Below, in pieces: positions 13,720 to 14,594 of a DNA stretch of 14,594 nt; within the stretch, counting starts at the first letter, position 1, and the number at the start of each line of letters is the position of its first letter. Source of the stretch: Breoghania sp037026715 (GTDB lineage: Bacteria; Pseudomonadota; Alphaproteobacteria; Rhizobiales; Stappiaceae). Where the stretch lies: the NCBI RefSeq assembly GCF_037026715.1, contig NZ_JBANCG010000020.1, positions 1-14,594 of the forward strand, written 5' to 3'. A program made the translations under genes and the position numbers. The notes under the pieces are model-generated. The model did not search any database. It was not told where the DNA came from and saw only the letters and a list, made by a program, of their open reading frames with translations.

Positions 13720-14594
13720 ATGCCCCTGATCGATAACGGCAAGCCGTTGCAGTTTTCTGCTCCGATGGCCTCGGAGCATGACGCGCCGGACCCCGGCTTC
13801 TTTCGCACGATCTCCGACAAGCTCATCCGGGACAACAATATCGGATCGGCTGGAGCGAGCGTCTATTACCATTGGGGCGTGCCCGACAGGATCGACCCGG
13901 AATACAACGTCTTTCAGGACGATGATCCGGATATCCGCGAGGCGACACAGGCCCATCCCGATGCGTTCGATGACGTGTTCAACGTGGAGGAAGCGCGGGC
14001 CAAGGTGGTGCAGCTGGATGCGGAAGAGGCGCGCAACAGGCGGCTGGCGGCGAGCGGATGGGGCGGCAGCCTGACAGGAGACCTACTGGCGGCCGTTCTG
14101 GACCCCACCATGTTGATCCCCGGCGGCGCCATTGTCCGCAGCGGCAAGCTCGGGTACTCCGCGGCGAAAACGGCGCTCGTGGCAAGCGCTGCCGCCGGCG
14201 TTGGCGCCGCTGTCCAGGAGGCCGGTTTGCAGTCCACGCAGGATCTGCGGTCCGCTTCGGAAAGCATGACCAACATAGGCGGTTCCGTGATCCTCGGCGG
14301 GCTTCTGGGGGCCGGTGCCGCGCGATGGTTGTCGCATGGCGAATTCCAGCGTGCCGGCGATCAGCTGGTGAAGGATCTGACCGGAGAGATCGCAGACCCG
14401 GTCGCCGCCTCCAATGCGGTTGTTGCCCGGATGCGGTCAGCCGGCGCGGCGGCTGTTGAGGAAGCGGGCCGCGCCACGCTTGAGGATCTGGGTGTCGGCG
14501 GCTCGAAGGCTGCCCAGGCGGTTGCGCGCGCAACGGCTGCGGCGCGGATCAATCCCGGCGTGGAAACCATGTTCAGCCCGTTTCAGGCGACGCG
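13720..14594 (+). CDS. Large internal virion protein (gp16-like), 5' part only
   Basis: An open frame from ATG 13720 continues without a stop to the window end, giving the first 291 residues of what is probably a protein of well over 500 aa. The N-terminus is polar and acidic (QDDDPDIREATQAHPDAFDD, 66-85). Then come three hydrophobic or Gly/Ala-rich segments: DLLAAVLDPTMLIPGGAIV (121-139), AAKTALVASAAAGVGAAVQE (148-167) and NIGGSVILGGLLGAGAARWL (185-204). The pattern 'DPT-LIPGG ... QE--LQSTQDLRSASES--NIGGS---GGLLG' is what I recall from large ejected proteins of podoviruses, comparable in role to T7 gp16. It probably crosses or lines the inner membrane during DNA entry. It starts 2 nt after the transglycosylase gene. 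No enzymatic domain is visible in this part. Confidence 0.75.
   Translation, partial: MPLIDNGKPLQFSAPMASEHDAPDPGFFRTISDKLIRDNNIGSAGASVYYHWGVPDRIDPEYNVFQDDDPDIREATQAHPDAFDDVFNVEEARAKVVQLDAEEARNRRLAASGWGGSLTGDLLAAVLDPTMLIPGGAIVRSGKLGYSAAKTALVASAAAGVGAAVQEAGLQSTQDLRSASESMTNIGGSVILGGLLGAGAARWLSHGEFQRAGDQLVKDLTGEIADPVAASNAVVARMRSAGAAAVEEAGRATLEDLGVGGSKAAQAVARATAAARINPGVETMFSPFQAT

Noticed and set aside
1..14594. tRNA genes, CRISPR arrays, insertion sequences or a lysogeny module
   Set aside because: I looked for tandem repeats, transposase-like or integrase-like proteins and cloverleaf-like segments and saw none. The window is almost fully accounted for by + strand structural genes.

Overview
This window is a tightly packed, one-directional morphogenesis block of a short-tailed (podovirus-type) bacteriophage. 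It could be a free phage genome or an integrated prophage. No integrase, attachment site, RNA polymerase, lysis cassette or bacterial housekeeping gene is visible, so lifestyle cannot be decided here. Base composition is high in GC (by eye roughly 60-65%) with strong G/C preference at third codon positions. Together with the style of the proteins this suggests a GC-rich proteobacterial host, perhaps an alphaproteobacterium; that host guess is inference only.

Layout, all on the + strand: the 3' end of an unidentified gene (1-177); a 137-nt gap with a short direct repeat and one arm of a 12-bp inverted repeat that brackets the next start codon; a P22 gp3-type small terminase subunit (315-866); the large terminase ATPase/nuclease (850-2430); a T7 gp13/GNAT-like protein (2417-2902); a 72-aa conserved small phage protein (2906-3124); a T7-type head-tail connector portal (3127-4839); a Bbp19-like small protein (4823-5143); an acidic scaffold (5153-6046); the major capsid protein (6064-7104); a strong GC hairpin (7116-7136); a 133-aa protein of unknown function (7178-7579); T7 gp11-like tail adaptor (7589-8176); T7 gp12-like tail nozzle carrying an inserted discoidin (F5/8 type C) domain (8173-10632); a gp14-like internal virion protein (10632-11135); an 855-aa internal virion protein with a lytic transglycosylase domain (11150-13717); and the 5' part of a large gp16-like internal virion protein that runs off the window (13720-14594).

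The genes describe one assembly line. The small and large terminase load DNA through the dodecameric portal into a capsid built from coat protein around the scaffold. The gp11-like and gp12-like rings then close the head with a stubby tail. The three internal virion proteins are expected to be ejected at infection, with the transglycosylase locally opening peptidoglycan. Genes are separated by at most 18 nt or overlap by 1-17 nt, except around the capsid hairpin, so they are probably co-transcribed and translationally coupled. The receptor-binding fibre is not in the window; it would be expected downstream of the gp16-like gene or upstream of position 1.

Nothing here amounts to a wholly new system. 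The items most worth a second look are the carbohydrate-binding-type insertion in the tail nozzle, the inverted repeat around the small-terminase start, the transglycosylase in the gp15-position protein, the gp13-like GNAT protein moved next to the terminase, and the unassigned 133-aa gene after the capsid.
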